Source: Candidatus Woesearchaeota archaeon (GTDB lineage: Archaea > Nanobdellota > Nanobdellia > Woesearchaeales > JACPBV01). Taken from it: a stretch of 49,635 nucleotides of DNA. Below are positions 31,241 to 40,065 of the stretch, piece by piece. The position numbers and the translations under genes were made by a program. How positions within the stretch are numbered: the first letter of the stretch is position 1; every line of letters begins with the position of its first letter. Under the pieces are notes generated by a model. The model worked only from the letters and a program-made list of their open reading frames with translations. It did no database searches and was not told the DNA's origin. The stretch is taken from positions 1-49,635 of the forward strand of contig JACPBV010000013.1 of assembly GCA_016180135.1 (NCBI GenBank), given 5' to 3'.

Positions 31241-31519
31241 ATGCCGGAGCCAAAAAACAGGACACATTCAGTGCGGGAGATCAAAGTTAAGACTCCCGGA
31301 GGGAAGGTTGTTCTCCAGTTCAGAAGGAGGAAGCCTAAGCTTGCCCACTGCAGCTCATGCAGAGCAAAGCTTCCGGGCATCCCGAGCGTAGTCGGAAGGA
31401 TGAGCTCACTGTCAAGATCGCAGCGCAGGCCTGAACGGCCATTTGCAGGGAAACTCTGCAGCGCATGCGCAAGGAAGGTATTTATGCAAAAGGCAAGAAG
31501 CATAGGGGCTTCTTCTTAA
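31241..31519 (+). CDS. rpl34e: Ribosomal protein eL34
   Basis: 92 residues from ATG 31241, which has AGAGGG upstream and gives the normal start MPEPKNRTHSVREIKV; an in-frame ATG at 31220 would add seven residues. C-x2-C pairs at AHCSSCRAKL and LCSACARKV are the zinc sites, and the late RSQRRPERPF is typical. The position after the YidC-like gene is standard; the usual cmk gene between eL34 and eL14 is absent. Confidence 0.92.
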   Translation: MPEPKNRTHSVREIKVKTPGGKVVLQFRRRKPKLAHCSSCRAKLPGIPSVVGRMSSLSRSQRRPERPFAGKLCSACARKVFMQKARSIGASS

Positions 31520-31525
31520 CTCACT

Positions 31526-32020
31526 ATGGTGCTTGAAATCGGAAGGGTCTGTATAAAGATAGCCGGAAGGGACGCCGGCAGGCATTGCGCAGTAGTTGAC
31601 ATCCTCGACAGTAATTACGTTCTTATTGACGGCGCAACAAGGCGCAGAAAATGCAGCATCCTCCATCTGGAGCCCACTGCGCAGAAGGTTGAGCTTAAGA
31701 AAGGCGCTTCCCATGAGGAAGTGAAGGCCGCATTTGCAGGCATCCAGCTCGAAGTCCTTGCCACAAAGCCAAAACATGCAGCCCCAATGCCAAAGAAAAT
31801 CAGAAAATCCGAAGCCAAATCAGCGCAGGCTGCCCCGGAAAAGAAGGGAGCAGAGGAGTTAATTAAAAAGAAGGATTCCGTAAAGAAAGAAGCCGCTAAG
31901 AAAAACGAGATTGATGCTGAGATTGTCTCCGAAGAAAAGTCAGAAAGCTCCAGGGAAGCGGTGCAGGGCAGCCAGAAAGAAAAGCCAGCAGCTAAGAAAA
32001 AATCAGCCGGCAAAGAATAA
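31526..32020 (+). CDS. rpl14e: Ribosomal protein eL14 with charged C-terminal tail
   Basis: 164 residues. The first 75 are eL14: VLEIGRVCIKIAGRDAGRHC and the SH3-like continuation with VLIDGATRRRKCSILHL. The last 85 residues are Lys/Ala/Glu-rich and probably disordered. It closes the ribosomal run. No truB gene follows, unlike in many archaea. Confidence 0.9.
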   Translation: MVLEIGRVCIKIAGRDAGRHCAVVDILDSNYVLIDGATRRRKCSILHLEPTAQKVELKKGASHEEVKAAFAGIQLEVLATKPKHAAPMPKKIRKSEAKSAQAAPEKKGAEELIKKKDSVKKEAAKKNEIDAEIVSEEKSESSREAVQGSQKEKPAAKKKSAGKE

Positions 32021-32085
32021 GAAAATTTCAAAAATCATAATCAACAAAAAAAATAAGGCAGATTCCCTCCGGGACCCACGAACCT

Positions 32086-32319
32086 ATGGCATTCGACAAA
32101 AACCTCGACAAATGCTTGTTCTCTGAAGTTGCCGAATTTGAGACCTCAAGAATAACTGTCGGAGTCTTCCAATATAATGAAGGCGAGAAGAAGCTCCAGA
32201 TATCCCGTGAGAACAGGACTCAGGACAACGAATGGAACTTCGCAAAGCTCGGTAGGATGTTCAAAGACGAAGCTGAGGCTGTCCTCCCTTTGATTGGAAA
32301 GGCGCTGAAAGTGATGTAA
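32086..32319 (+). CDS. Small protein, possibly PC4/YdbC-like
   Basis: 77 residues. The pattern (a strand ITVGVFQY, a turn with EGEKKLQISRENR, then WNFAKLGRMF and a C-terminal helix EAEAVLPLIGKALKVM) resembles the strand-helix order of PC4/YdbC single-stranded nucleic-acid-binding proteins. I cannot confirm that. It is the last plus-strand gene before the convergent aromatic/PheRS cluster; 65 bp separate it from eL14. Confidence 0.5.
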   Translation: MAFDKNLDKCLFSEVAEFETSRITVGVFQYNEGEKKLQISRENRTQDNEWNFAKLGRMFKDEAEAVLPLIGKALKVM

Positions 32320-32351
32320 CATCCCGGCGCATCAGCCCTTATAGGCCACTT

Positions 32352-34049
32352 TTATCTCTTATTATCTGTTGCCATCCCCGCTATAAGTATCTCCCCCACG
32401 TTTATCTCCACCGCAGCAACCGGAACAATAATCCCCCATCGGGTTAAGACTTTCGGATGTATCTCCCCCAACAATGCGATTGTCTTCCCGTGAGCGATCA
32501 CTGCTCCTGCCCTGCCGGGAATGAAAGAGCCATGCTCAATTTCCTCGACTGTAAAAGGGATGTTCAGCATCCGCATGATATAATCCAGTATCTGCCTCAC
32601 CTCGGTGTAACCTGCTTTCTCATGGGCGGCAGCAAAAGCGATCTTTTCGTGGTCGATAGCTTTTCCGGATTGCTGCACGGATGCAGTCCCAATCTCAAAT
32701 ATTTTCTGGGGATATCCAACATGATTGTTCTTGGAAAGGAATTCCATCAGTATCGGAGTCAGCCAGCTTCGCACGCTGCTGTAAGTTTCAGACATGAAGT
32801 TTTCTATCTCTATCGTTGAGAACCCTCCCGGCCATGCCTCCGCATCATTCCCCAAGCTCATATTGGTGTGCAAAATGCCTTTATTGCTCAGCACCGGGCT
32901 CATTACCTCCTGAAATCCCAGGCCGATGGCAAGCTCCCTTAAAAGATTGGAGAGCTTCGCCTTAGGAGAAGTTCCCCCTGCAGTGTAAGATATCAGCGCC
33001 TTCTCTCCGATAGATTCATAGCCGTGCATGATGCCGATGTCTTCAACAACATCATAAGCATGCAGGATATCCCTGCGGTAAGGGGGGACGATGACTGTTC
33101 CTGAGCTGTTCACTTCAAAGCCGGCTTTCTCCAAAAGAGTTTTTATCTCGCCCTTTCCAAGCTCCAGCCCAAAAAGCTGTTTGACATGCTCCGGGGGAAC
33201 TTTTATTTTTTCTTCCTGAAGTGAAGGCGTAATTGTTTTTTTGTTCCCTTGCACCACGATAACACCATACACCTCAAACCCCCTCTCAGAAAGCGCATAG
33301 GCAGCGATATTCAGGCACAGCTCAGCAGCTTCTCTGTCAGTTCCTGTGACCTCAACAAAAAATCGCTCTTCCCCGATATTGATCTTCCCCGTCTCGGCAG
33401 AGTTGATGATAGGTGGAAAGCTCAGCGCCTTTCCCTTGCTGTCAGCAAGCAGAGGATACAGCTGCTTCCCCTTGAGGATAAAGGCATATTCCTTCCCTTT
33501 GGGATGCTCCTCTAAAATCTCCCCAAGGCTCATCTCTTTTGAAAAATCCAGCGGGACAAACCTTGCCGATTCCGGCTTTACCGCCCTGTAGTGCACCGGA
33601 AAAGTTATTTTGTCGAAGGGGTAGATTCCCATGGCAACCTTGCTCCTGCGCTTCCCGTATGATTCGCATAATTTTTCCTGCAGCTGGATGAGCTGCTTGA
33701 GCAGGCGCTCATCGATCTTCTTTCCTTTGACGACCATCCCCGCTACAAAAGGCCTTACTGATTCGACAGACTCATCAACGATGATGGAGTATTCCCCTTT
33801 CTTCAGAGTAACCCGTGAAAACCCTTTCTGCATTCCGAGCACACCACGGAACAGCCTTGCAACTCCCTCAACCGACCAAAGATAAGGCAGATTAGTATCA
33901 TCAAAATCAACAGTAACCTCATCAGTCTCTTTGGTAAACTGCTTCATCTCCCCCTTGCCGAATTCAACAAGCCTGCCAACTTCATCCGGCGTCAGCTTTT
34001 TGCCGACAAGCTCCTGCAGGTCCTTGAGTGAGAATGTTATCGTTGGCAT
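32352..34049 (-). CDS. pheT: Phenylalanyl-tRNA synthetase beta subunit
   Basis: 565 residues, archaeal/eukaryotic-sized. Landmarks are the start PTITFSLKDLQELVGKKLT, the B3/B4-like DYRAVKPESARFVPL-type segment, the B5 domain with VIVPPYRRDILHAYDVVEDIG, and the catalytic-like C-terminal domain with FEIGTA. With PheS it forms the alpha2-beta2 enzyme that charges tRNA-Phe. It is the last gene of the minus-strand cluster and is separated from pheS by a metzincin-like gene. Confidence 0.94.
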   Translation of the reverse strand: MPTITFSLKDLQELVGKKLTPDEVGRLVEFGKGEMKQFTKETDEVTVDFDDTNLPYLWSVEGVARLFRGVLGMQKGFSRVTLKKGEYSIIVDESVESVRPFVAGMVVKGKKIDERLLKQLIQLQEKLCESYGKRRSKVAMGIYPFDKITFPVHYRAVKPESARFVPLDFSKEMSLGEILEEHPKGKEYAFILKGKQLYPLLADSKGKALSFPPIINSAETGKINIGEERFFVEVTGTDREAAELCLNIAAYALSERGFEVYGVIVVQGNKKTITPSLQEEKIKVPPEHVKQLFGLELGKGEIKTLLEKAGFEVNSSGTVIVPPYRRDILHAYDVVEDIGIMHGYESIGEKALISYTAGGTSPKAKLSNLLRELAIGLGFQEVMSPVLSNKGILHTNMSLGNDAEAWPGGFSTIEIENFMSETYSSVRSWLTPILMEFLSKNNHVGYPQKIFEIGTASVQQSGKAIDHEKIAFAAAHEKAGYTEVRQILDYIMRMLNIPFTVEEIEHGSFIPGRAGAVIAHGKTIALLGEIHPKVLTRWGIIVPVAAVEINVGEILIAGMATDNKR

Positions 34050-34050
34050 G

Positions 34051-34968
34051 TTAGTGCACCTCGAACATCTTTTTAGGGGATAATATAAACATTTTTTTAA
34101 AATATTTTATACCTGTCTTTTCTTCAATCCCCTGCCAAAAATTGAGTATAGCATCCCTGCATTTATCGCATAAAGCCAATGTTGAAGACCGATGGAATGC
34201 AAGGCAGTCATTTACCTCGGAGTAAGCATTGCAAAGCATAGCATTTTCATCGTGGTGCTCAATCCCTAAGAGGTGTGTGCATTCGTGCTTTGCGACATTC
34301 ATGATAAAAGGAAGGTTATCTTGCCGGCTGTCTTTGACAAGGATTGTGGAAACCCCATTTGCAAACTGGCCTTCCCCCCACCAGCCTCTGTCCCTCTTTG
34401 AGTAAAGATTGGCTGCTACAACAGTCCCATGAGGCTTATTGCTTAAAAGTGTTGAAGTTTTGCTGTTCTCCGTTAAATGATTGTGAAAACCAAGCACGTC
34501 TAAAACCTCCCCTTCTGTAAATTTTTTAACAGCTGAAACCAACCATGCATCAGTTCCCCCGTCTATTATTTGTAAGTCAAGGCCAATTTCTTTGATGAGC
34601 ATGTTGAACCCCTGTATTGCTGCAAGGGTAACCTCTTCTTTCACCTGAGGCATCCTAAAAAATAAGATTGTTTTTTCCCGATACCATGCAGAGGCATTGT
34701 TGCCTGACTTAAAACCTTCCGCCCGCCAAAAGGCCTTCCACTCCTCAAGAGAAAGGTGTTTTCGCTTTCCCAATGCTTCAGCCCTGAAGCTATCAATTTC
34801 CTCATAAGTTAAATTCTCGCCCCTAAGGTCATCTTGAAGTCGGAGGATATTATCAAGGAACCTTTCGACTGAAATCTTGCCGTTAAGATAATCTTTGACA
34901 AAGGGGCATGAAAAGAAAATGTTGTGGTGCTTTTTAAAATCCCCGAGAATAGTAAATTTTCCTGCCAT
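34051..34968 (-). CDS. Metzincin-like zinc metalloprotease (archaemetzincin-related)
   Basis: 305 residues. The zinc site HECTHLLGIEH starts at residue 228 and fits HExxHxxGxxH. It is followed by a Met after six residues and by a CDKC pair 22 residues later, as in archaemetzincins (which have extra Cys and CxxC near the end). Some cysteines of the archaemetzincin consensus are replaced, so it is a relative. The N-terminal 200 residues are not recognised and there is no signal peptide, hence it is cytosolic. It abuts the pheS stop and ends one base before the pheT start. Substrate unknown. Confidence 0.75.
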   Translation of the reverse strand: MAGKFTILGDFKKHHNIFFSCPFVKDYLNGKISVERFLDNILRLQDDLRGENLTYEEIDSFRAEALGKRKHLSLEEWKAFWRAEGFKSGNNASAWYREKTILFFRMPQVKEEVTLAAIQGFNMLIKEIGLDLQIIDGGTDAWLVSAVKKFTEGEVLDVLGFHNHLTENSKTSTLLSNKPHGTVVAANLYSKRDRGWWGEGQFANGVSTILVKDSRQDNLPFIMNVAKHECTHLLGIEHHDENAMLCNAYSEVNDCLAFHRSSTLALCDKCRDAILNFWQGIEEKTGIKYFKKMFILSPKKMFEVH

Positions 34969-36498
34969 CTATACCGCCTTCGCATTTCTTAAATATTCCA
35001 GGTCATGGGAAAACAGCTGCCTGATGTCCTTGATTCCGAGATTGAACATCGCAATCCGGTCAATGCCTATTCCCCACGCTAATACGGAGATCTCTTTTCC
35101 CAGCAGAGGCTTGACAAGCTCAGGCCTGAAGATACCGCTGCCCCCAAGCTCTATCCACCCGAGTTCAGGATGTTTTGCCATGATCTCAGCAGAAGGCTCA
35201 GTGAAAGGAAAGTATCCTGGCTTTATCTTGATCTCCTTCGCCTGCGCAAACTCCTCAGCAAACATCCTCAGCATCCCCTTGAGGTGCTGAAACGTCAGCC
35301 CTTCTTCAATGATGATTCCCTCGACCTGGTTGAAGTCCGGCAGATGGGTGGCATCGATTACATCCGGCCTGAAGCACCGTGAGATGGAAAAATACTTTCC
35401 CGGAATCTTGAGCTCCGGTGATGCGAGCATCCTCGCCGAAAGCGCAGTCCCCTGTGTCCTTAAGATGTTTCTCTTCGTCCTCTGCGCATCAAAAGCATAC
35501 CTCCATCCCCTGCTGGTTGTCCCTTTGCCGATCTCGTGGGATGCTTTCACCCTTGCCATGAGCTCCTCAGGAACGCTGCCATACTTCGGCTCCTTGACAA
35601 AATACGCCCCATGGATGTCTCGGGCAGAATGGAACTGGGGCATAAATAATGCATCCATATCCCAGAACTCTGTCTCGACGATAGGCCCGAACATCTCTGT
35701 AAACCCGAGCCCGATAAGCCTGCTCCGGATCTCATCTAAAAATCTTGCGTAGGGATGCTTTCTTGCTGCGGTGATCGCAGGGACATTGATTGCTACATCA
35801 AAGCTCCTGAAAGAGGTATGTTCCCACGCCCCCGATTTCAGCATTGCTGGGGTCAGCCTGTCTGAAGTTGATTCCTTGCCGATGCCGTAGGCAAGCGCTT
35901 CCTTTCCGAGAGGGGTCAGCGAGGCATATTTCAGTTTTTTTGTTTCCAGCCTGATGATGGATTTCCTCCTCCGCAGCTGCTCGAATGCAAAGAGTTCTTC
36001 CTCCCTGAGATCTTTTCTCTCGCAGGGAAAAGTTCTTCTGAGAAATTGTTCTTCCAAACTTTCTTTTTTTGCCAGCTCTGCCCCATGGGAAGTCATGAGC
36101 GCAAGGAGCTCCTTTCCCGGCTTGATGGTGATCGCAGCCTTTTGCCGCAATGCTCCCAGGCAGATCTGGATTTCCTCCTGCCCGATTTTTGCTGCCTTTG
36201 CTATTTCCTGCAGCGATGCTTCCCTGCCGATGCCGCTCATCGCCCGCAGAAATCTCGTTTCAGGCAGCCCTTGAGCCTTATAAGCCTCTCCGTTCTTGTC
36301 AAGGCTGATGATCTCCTTTTGCTCTTCCCGCAGCGCAATAAGATTCTTGTTCCCCATCCACTGCAGTGCCCGCATCACCTCGACTTCCTGAAGATGGGAA
36401 TGCTCAGCAAGCTCCGGAACAGAGCTGAACCTCTCTAGAAGAGGAAGAACCTTTCGCTCATAAGTGTGCAGTCCTGAGATGAGTTTCTTGATGTCCAT
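34969..36498 (-). CDS. pheS: Phenylalanyl-tRNA synthetase alpha subunit
   Basis: 509 residues, archaeal/eukaryotic length. The N-terminal 200 residues contain repeated winged-helix-like elements (tRNA binding). The catalytic class II core has EMFGPIVETEFWDMDALFMPQ, motif 2 FSISRCFRPDVIDATHLPDF followed by NQVEGIIIE, and the motif 3 region with WGIGIDRIAM. Start 36498. It sits 47 bp downstream of pheA and shares the minus-strand cluster with the phenylalanine biosynthesis genes. Confidence 0.95.
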   Translation of the reverse strand: MDIKKLISGLHTYERKVLPLLERFSSVPELAEHSHLQEVEVMRALQWMGNKNLIALREEQKEIISLDKNGEAYKAQGLPETRFLRAMSGIGREASLQEIAKAAKIGQEEIQICLGALRQKAAITIKPGKELLALMTSHGAELAKKESLEEQFLRRTFPCERKDLREEELFAFEQLRRRKSIIRLETKKLKYASLTPLGKEALAYGIGKESTSDRLTPAMLKSGAWEHTSFRSFDVAINVPAITAARKHPYARFLDEIRSRLIGLGFTEMFGPIVETEFWDMDALFMPQFHSARDIHGAYFVKEPKYGSVPEELMARVKASHEIGKGTTSRGWRYAFDAQRTKRNILRTQGTALSARMLASPELKIPGKYFSISRCFRPDVIDATHLPDFNQVEGIIIEEGLTFQHLKGMLRMFAEEFAQAKEIKIKPGYFPFTEPSAEIMAKHPELGWIELGGSGIFRPELVKPLLGKEISVLAWGIGIDRIAMFNLGIKDIRQLFSHDLEYLRNAKAV

Positions 36499-36545
36499 TG
36501 CCTTTCCCGACGATACGGAGGATTATTAGGGGATTATTACGGCAG

Positions 36546-37532
36546 TTAATAAGCCCGTGGATAGCTGCCGAGGATCTTGACATCCATGCCCGATTCGATC
36601 TCGGCCAGCGCCTCTTTCACCCTCTGCTCAGTTTGGTTTCCTTCAATGTCGATAAAAAAGACATAATCCCCAAGCTTTCCCTTTGACGGACGGGATTCTA
36701 TTTTTGACATATTAATATTCCTTGAAGCAAGGCTCCCTAAGAGGCCGTAAAGCACTCCGGGCTTGTCAGCGCCATTCCCCGGATGAGGGTGCACTGCAAG
36801 GGAAGTCCTGTCGTTGGCTGTCATCCCAGTCGGTTTCTTGCTGATGACGATGAATCGTGTGGTGTTAAAAGGATTGTCCTGTATCTCTGCCTTGATCTCT
36901 TTGAGCCCATAGGCTTTGATTGCCGGCTCGGGGACTATTGCTGCAACTGTAGTATCATCAATCCCAGATATAGATTTTGCGGAATCAGCATTAGAGCCCG
37001 TAGTCTTTATCTCTGCATGGGATAAAAATTTCCGGATGAATTTCTCGCACTGTTCATAAGTATGCTGCTGGGTGTAAAGTGTTGTGATTGTCTTGATGTT
37101 TCCCGTTCCGGCAAGAAAATGTTTTACAGGAAGAAGGATCTCGCCTATGATCGCCAGATTGAACTCCATCAGCGCATCAAGCGTCAGCCCGACGCTCCCG
37201 GAGACAGAATTTTCAAGAGGAACGACGCCTGCATCGCTCATGCCTTGGTTTACAGACTCAAAAACATCCCAGACAGTTTTCCGGAAAAGAAGCGTCGGGC
37301 TGCTTTTGTAGCGCAGCGCTGCTTCATGGCTGAATGTCCCTTCCGGCCCAAGGGTTGCAATCCTCAGGCGCACCGGAGAGTCCGCAGTTTTCAGGGATCC
37401 TGCCTCATCCCGGGATTTCAGAGAAGTCGTAGCGTTCAGAGAGTTCAGTGGAGGCATAGCGTTCAGAGAGTTCATAGAATTTATAACATTTAAAGGAGCC
37501 ATAGGATTCTGCGAATTTGTAGGTTTCATCAA
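36546..37532 (-). CDS. pheA: Prephenate dehydratase with ACT domain
   Basis: 328 residues. The first 55 are a low-complexity Asn/Ser/Leu-rich tail with NSLNA repeats, absent from normal members. The catalytic part has TLGPEGTFSHEAA, VVPLENSVSGSVG and the active-site FNTTRFIVI (T-R-F motif). The ACT domain follows: LYGLLGSLASRNINMSKIESRP, the Phe-binding part. It turns prephenate into phenylpyruvate and is normally inhibited by Phe. No chorismate mutase is fused. It overlaps the tyrA gene by four bases. Confidence 0.93.
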   Translation of the reverse strand: MMKPTNSQNPMAPLNVINSMNSLNAMPPLNSLNATTSLKSRDEAGSLKTADSPVRLRIATLGPEGTFSHEAALRYKSSPTLLFRKTVWDVFESVNQGMSDAGVVPLENSVSGSVGLTLDALMEFNLAIIGEILLPVKHFLAGTGNIKTITTLYTQQHTYEQCEKFIRKFLSHAEIKTTGSNADSAKSISGIDDTTVAAIVPEPAIKAYGLKEIKAEIQDNPFNTTRFIVISKKPTGMTANDRTSLAVHPHPGNGADKPGVLYGLLGSLASRNINMSKIESRPSKGKLGDYVFFIDIEGNQTEQRVKEALAEIESGMDVKILGSYPRAY

Positions 37533-38509
37533 GGCTTCTCCCCCCTGCGTTTCCCCCTGTCAACAAGGTAATGGATGAGCATAGTCGAATAATACTCTGC
37601 CTCAAATTTAAAGTCGCCGAGATAGTCTGATGCTTCCCTGAAATAATTGTTGAATGCCCCTTTGTCTTTTGATTCGATGATGTGGAGGAGCTGCTGGGCG
37701 TTGCTAATAAACTTCCTCAGCGCTTCCGGATTGAGAGGATTAAGCATCTCGATGTCAGCATAAAGATTGGAGTCATGGCTCATGATCCTCCCGACCATAT
37801 CCATAAACACCCTATACATAGGGCTGCTGTAATCTTCCGTCTCATTGATCGGCACCCCTAATTCCCTGAGGCTGTGGCACATCGCAATCGAGCTGAAATG
37901 GGTGATGCCCTGCACGATGGTCATAGCCTTGTCATGCTGCTCAGGCGTTGCGATCTTGATCAGGGCTTTATGTTTCCCAAGGATGCCTGAAAGCCAGGGA
38001 AGAAAATTCCCCGGCCTGGCAGGGCAGAGCACGATGGTCTGGTTCTTGAAGCTCCTGATCTTTGGCCCAAACATGGGGTGTGTTCCGATGACGGCGCAGC
38101 GTGAGCTCTCAAGCATCGCCTGAACGGGCGCCTGCTTGATTGAAGTGAGGTCCATAAGAAGCCCTTCTTCTTTGATAAGCGGGCCTATGCGCTTGATCAT
38201 GGCAACAGTCTGGTCAATCGGGATAGTGATGATGACCACATCGCTTTTCTTTGCGCAGTCTTCACAGCTTAACGCAGTCGTTCTGCTCGCAGCTAGCACC
38301 TCATACCCTTCTTTCTCAAAAAAGCGCTTGAACCACTGCCCCATCTGCCCCATCCCCCCGATAATACCGATGACCTTGGGGGCTGCCGCTGAGTTGCTGC
38401 TCTGATTCTCATGGGTTGCATTCTGATGGGCTGAATTAGGATTCTGATGCCTTAGGCTATGATTCTGATTTCCCACGTTTAAATTTTGATGTTTTTCCAT
38501 TCCCGTCAT
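37529..38509 (-). CDS. tyrA: Prephenate dehydrogenase
   Basis: 326 residues. After a 45-residue tail of His/Gln/Asn repeats (HQN units) comes the NAD(P)-binding Rossmann motif GIIGGMGQMGQWFKRFF. The signature segments DLTSIKQAPVQAM and GTHPMFGPKIRSF follow, the latter with the catalytic His region. It converts prephenate to 4-hydroxyphenylpyruvate in tyrosine synthesis. The start ATG 38509 is preceded by the 14-bp micro-ORF array. It overlaps pheA by ATGA. Confidence 0.92.
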   Translation of the reverse strand: MTGMEKHQNLNVGNQNHSLRHQNPNSAHQNATHENQSSNSAAAPKVIGIIGGMGQMGQWFKRFFEKEGYEVLAASRTTALSCEDCAKKSDVVIITIPIDQTVAMIKRIGPLIKEEGLLMDLTSIKQAPVQAMLESSRCAVIGTHPMFGPKIRSFKNQTIVLCPARPGNFLPWLSGILGKHKALIKIATPEQHDKAMTIVQGITHFSSIAMCHSLRELGVPINETEDYSSPMYRVFMDMVGRIMSHDSNLYADIEMLNPLNPEALRKFISNAQQLLHIIESKDKGAFNNYFREASDYLGDFKFEAEYYSTMLIHYLVDRGKRRGEKP

Positions 38510-38640
38510 CTCAGCCTTTCAAGCTCATTCATACAAATTCATATATTCAGGTTCATTCCTTTAGGTTCATTCTTTCAAGTTCATACAAACTTAGTTATAC
38601 AAGATTAGTCATGCAGGCTTAGTCATGCAACCGACTCATA
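38510..38640 (-). repeat. 14-bp tandem array forming a chain of overlapping micro-ORFs before tyrA
   Basis: On the minus strand about nine degenerate units of 13-15 bp fill the aroA-tyrA spacer. Examples are ATGACTAAGCCTGC, ATGAACCTAAAGGA and ATGAACCTGAATAT. Because a unit is one base short of five codons, each ATG opens a five-codon frame whose TGA overlaps the next ATG (ATGA). The last five read MNLKE, MNLKE, MNLNI, MNLYE and MSLKG before the tyrA ATG. Confidence 0.85.
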
Positions 38641-38649
38641 CAATCATTT

Positions 38650-39930
38650 TCACACAAGCTCAAACTTCGCTCCAAGGGATTTCATAAGCTCAACATATCC
38701 TGGAAAAGTCACATTGATTGCTTCCGCATTCGTAATCTCTGTTCTCCCCTCTGCGATCAGCCCTGCAAGGCTCAACGCCATCACGATGCGGTGATCTCCG
38801 TGCCCCCTCACTTTATTTCCGGTAAGCCTGCTCTTATGTATTATCAGCCCTTCATCACGTTCCTTGATATCTGCGCCCAATTTGCTCAGCTCTTCTGCCA
38901 TGACCGTTATCCTGTCAGTCTCTTTGATCCGGGCTTGAGGCACATTGACCAAGGTTGTTGTCCCTTCAGCAAAACACCCGAGGACTGCTAATGCGGGCAA
39001 TGCGTCAGGGGTGCTGTTGATATCTAAGGTCACTCCCTGCAGCCCTTTGCCTCTGATCCGGATTTCCCCCTTTTCCGCCGTTACCGAGGCGCCCATCTTC
39101 TTCAGGTATTCGATGATTGCCCTGTCTCCCTGAACGTCAGAGATATCAAGATTTTGAAGTGTTACATCCGAAGAGGTGATGGCAGCTCCAACAAGGGGGA
39201 AAGCTGCGCTTGACCAGTCTGCAGGGATGTTTTTTTCAAAAGGCCTGAACTGCTGGTTCCCGAAAACCCGAAACGAAGTGGAATCTGCCGAAGCTTCAGC
39301 TCTGATGCCCTGCTCCCTGAGCCAATGCAAAGTCATCTGGATATAGGGGATTTCGTTGGGCTTCGCAACAGTTATTGCTGTATCCTCCGGAAGCAAAGGC
39401 GCAGCAAGGAGCAATGAAGACGCAAACTGAGAGGTTATCCCATTGACCTGTGTTTTTCCACCGGCCATCTTCCCTTTGATCCTGACAGGGCAGCACCCGT
39501 TATTTTTAAGTGACATAGCTTCTGCGCCCAGCTCATTCAGCGATTTCAGAAGAGGCTGCATGGGCCGTGTCCGCAGGGATTCATCTCCGTCAAGCTCAAC
39601 TTCAAAATCGCATAGCGCAGCGACAATTCCCGAAAGCAGCCGCAAAGATGTCCCTGAATTTTTTAGGTCGATAGGCCCTTCCGGCTTTTTTGGGTTTCTC
39701 CCAAATCCGCTTATGAGCCACTTCTTTGGATCATCAGTATTGATGATTGCCCCAAGCGCCCTGCATCCATGGACAGAAGCAAGAGTGTCTTCAGAGGCAA
39801 GAGGATTGAGCAGGACAGACTCTTCCTCAGTCAAAGATGCGATTATCACTGCCCGGATAGTATGCGATTTAGATCCCGGAATTTGTATTGTTCCTTTCAA
39901 TGATTCAGTTTTCCCGACAACAAGTTTCAT
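38650..39930 (-). CDS. aroA: 3-phosphoshikimate 1-carboxyvinyltransferase (EPSP synthase)
   Basis: 426 residues, normal length. IQIPGSKSHTIRAVIIASL near the start, KNSGTSLRLLSGI, ITSQFASSLLLAAPLL, DWSSAAFPLVGAAI, RIKETDRITVMAEEL and the late HGDHRIVMALSLAGL are the substrate-binding blocks of EPSP synthase. It joins shikimate 3-phosphate to PEP; PEP may come partly from the PEPCK fusion at 5.7 kb. No shikimate kinase or chorismate synthase gene is seen in the window. Confidence 0.95.
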   Translation of the reverse strand: MKLVVGKTESLKGTIQIPGSKSHTIRAVIIASLTEEESVLLNPLASEDTLASVHGCRALGAIINTDDPKKWLISGFGRNPKKPEGPIDLKNSGTSLRLLSGIVAALCDFEVELDGDESLRTRPMQPLLKSLNELGAEAMSLKNNGCCPVRIKGKMAGGKTQVNGITSQFASSLLLAAPLLPEDTAITVAKPNEIPYIQMTLHWLREQGIRAEASADSTSFRVFGNQQFRPFEKNIPADWSSAAFPLVGAAITSSDVTLQNLDISDVQGDRAIIEYLKKMGASVTAEKGEIRIRGKGLQGVTLDINSTPDALPALAVLGCFAEGTTTLVNVPQARIKETDRITVMAEELSKLGADIKERDEGLIIHKSRLTGNKVRGHGDHRIVMALSLAGLIAEGRTEITNAEAINVTFPGYVELMKSLGAKFELV

Positions 39931-39967
39931 GTTTTACCACCGCCCCCGTTAGGAGATATACGCTATA

Positions 39968-40008
39968 TACTATTTATTTTGGATACTATTTATTTTGGAT
40001 ACTATTTG
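39968..40008. repeat. 16-bp tandem repeat upstream of aroA
   Basis: TACTATTTATTTTGGA is repeated twice exactly (39968-39983, 39984-39999) plus a partial copy. On the minus strand it reads as A/T-rich sequence with TATA-like blocks in the 135-bp aroDE-aroA spacer, so it may contain an internal promoter. Confidence 0.8.
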
Positions 40009-40065
40009 TTGATGGGAATAATTCTAGAGCCGGTTTACCCAGGCACAGCTCCCCCATGGTAGTTG

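Noticed and set aside
39443..39952. Long plus-strand ORFs opposite aroA and thiL (also 12279-12968)
   Set aside because: They are antisense shadows of clear enzyme genes and have no recognisable domains or ribosome binding sites.
39968..40065. Leader peptide before aroA (a 23-codon ORF on the minus strand)
   Set aside because: It has a single aromatic codon, no Shine-Dalgarno and no hairpin, unlike the leader before aroF.
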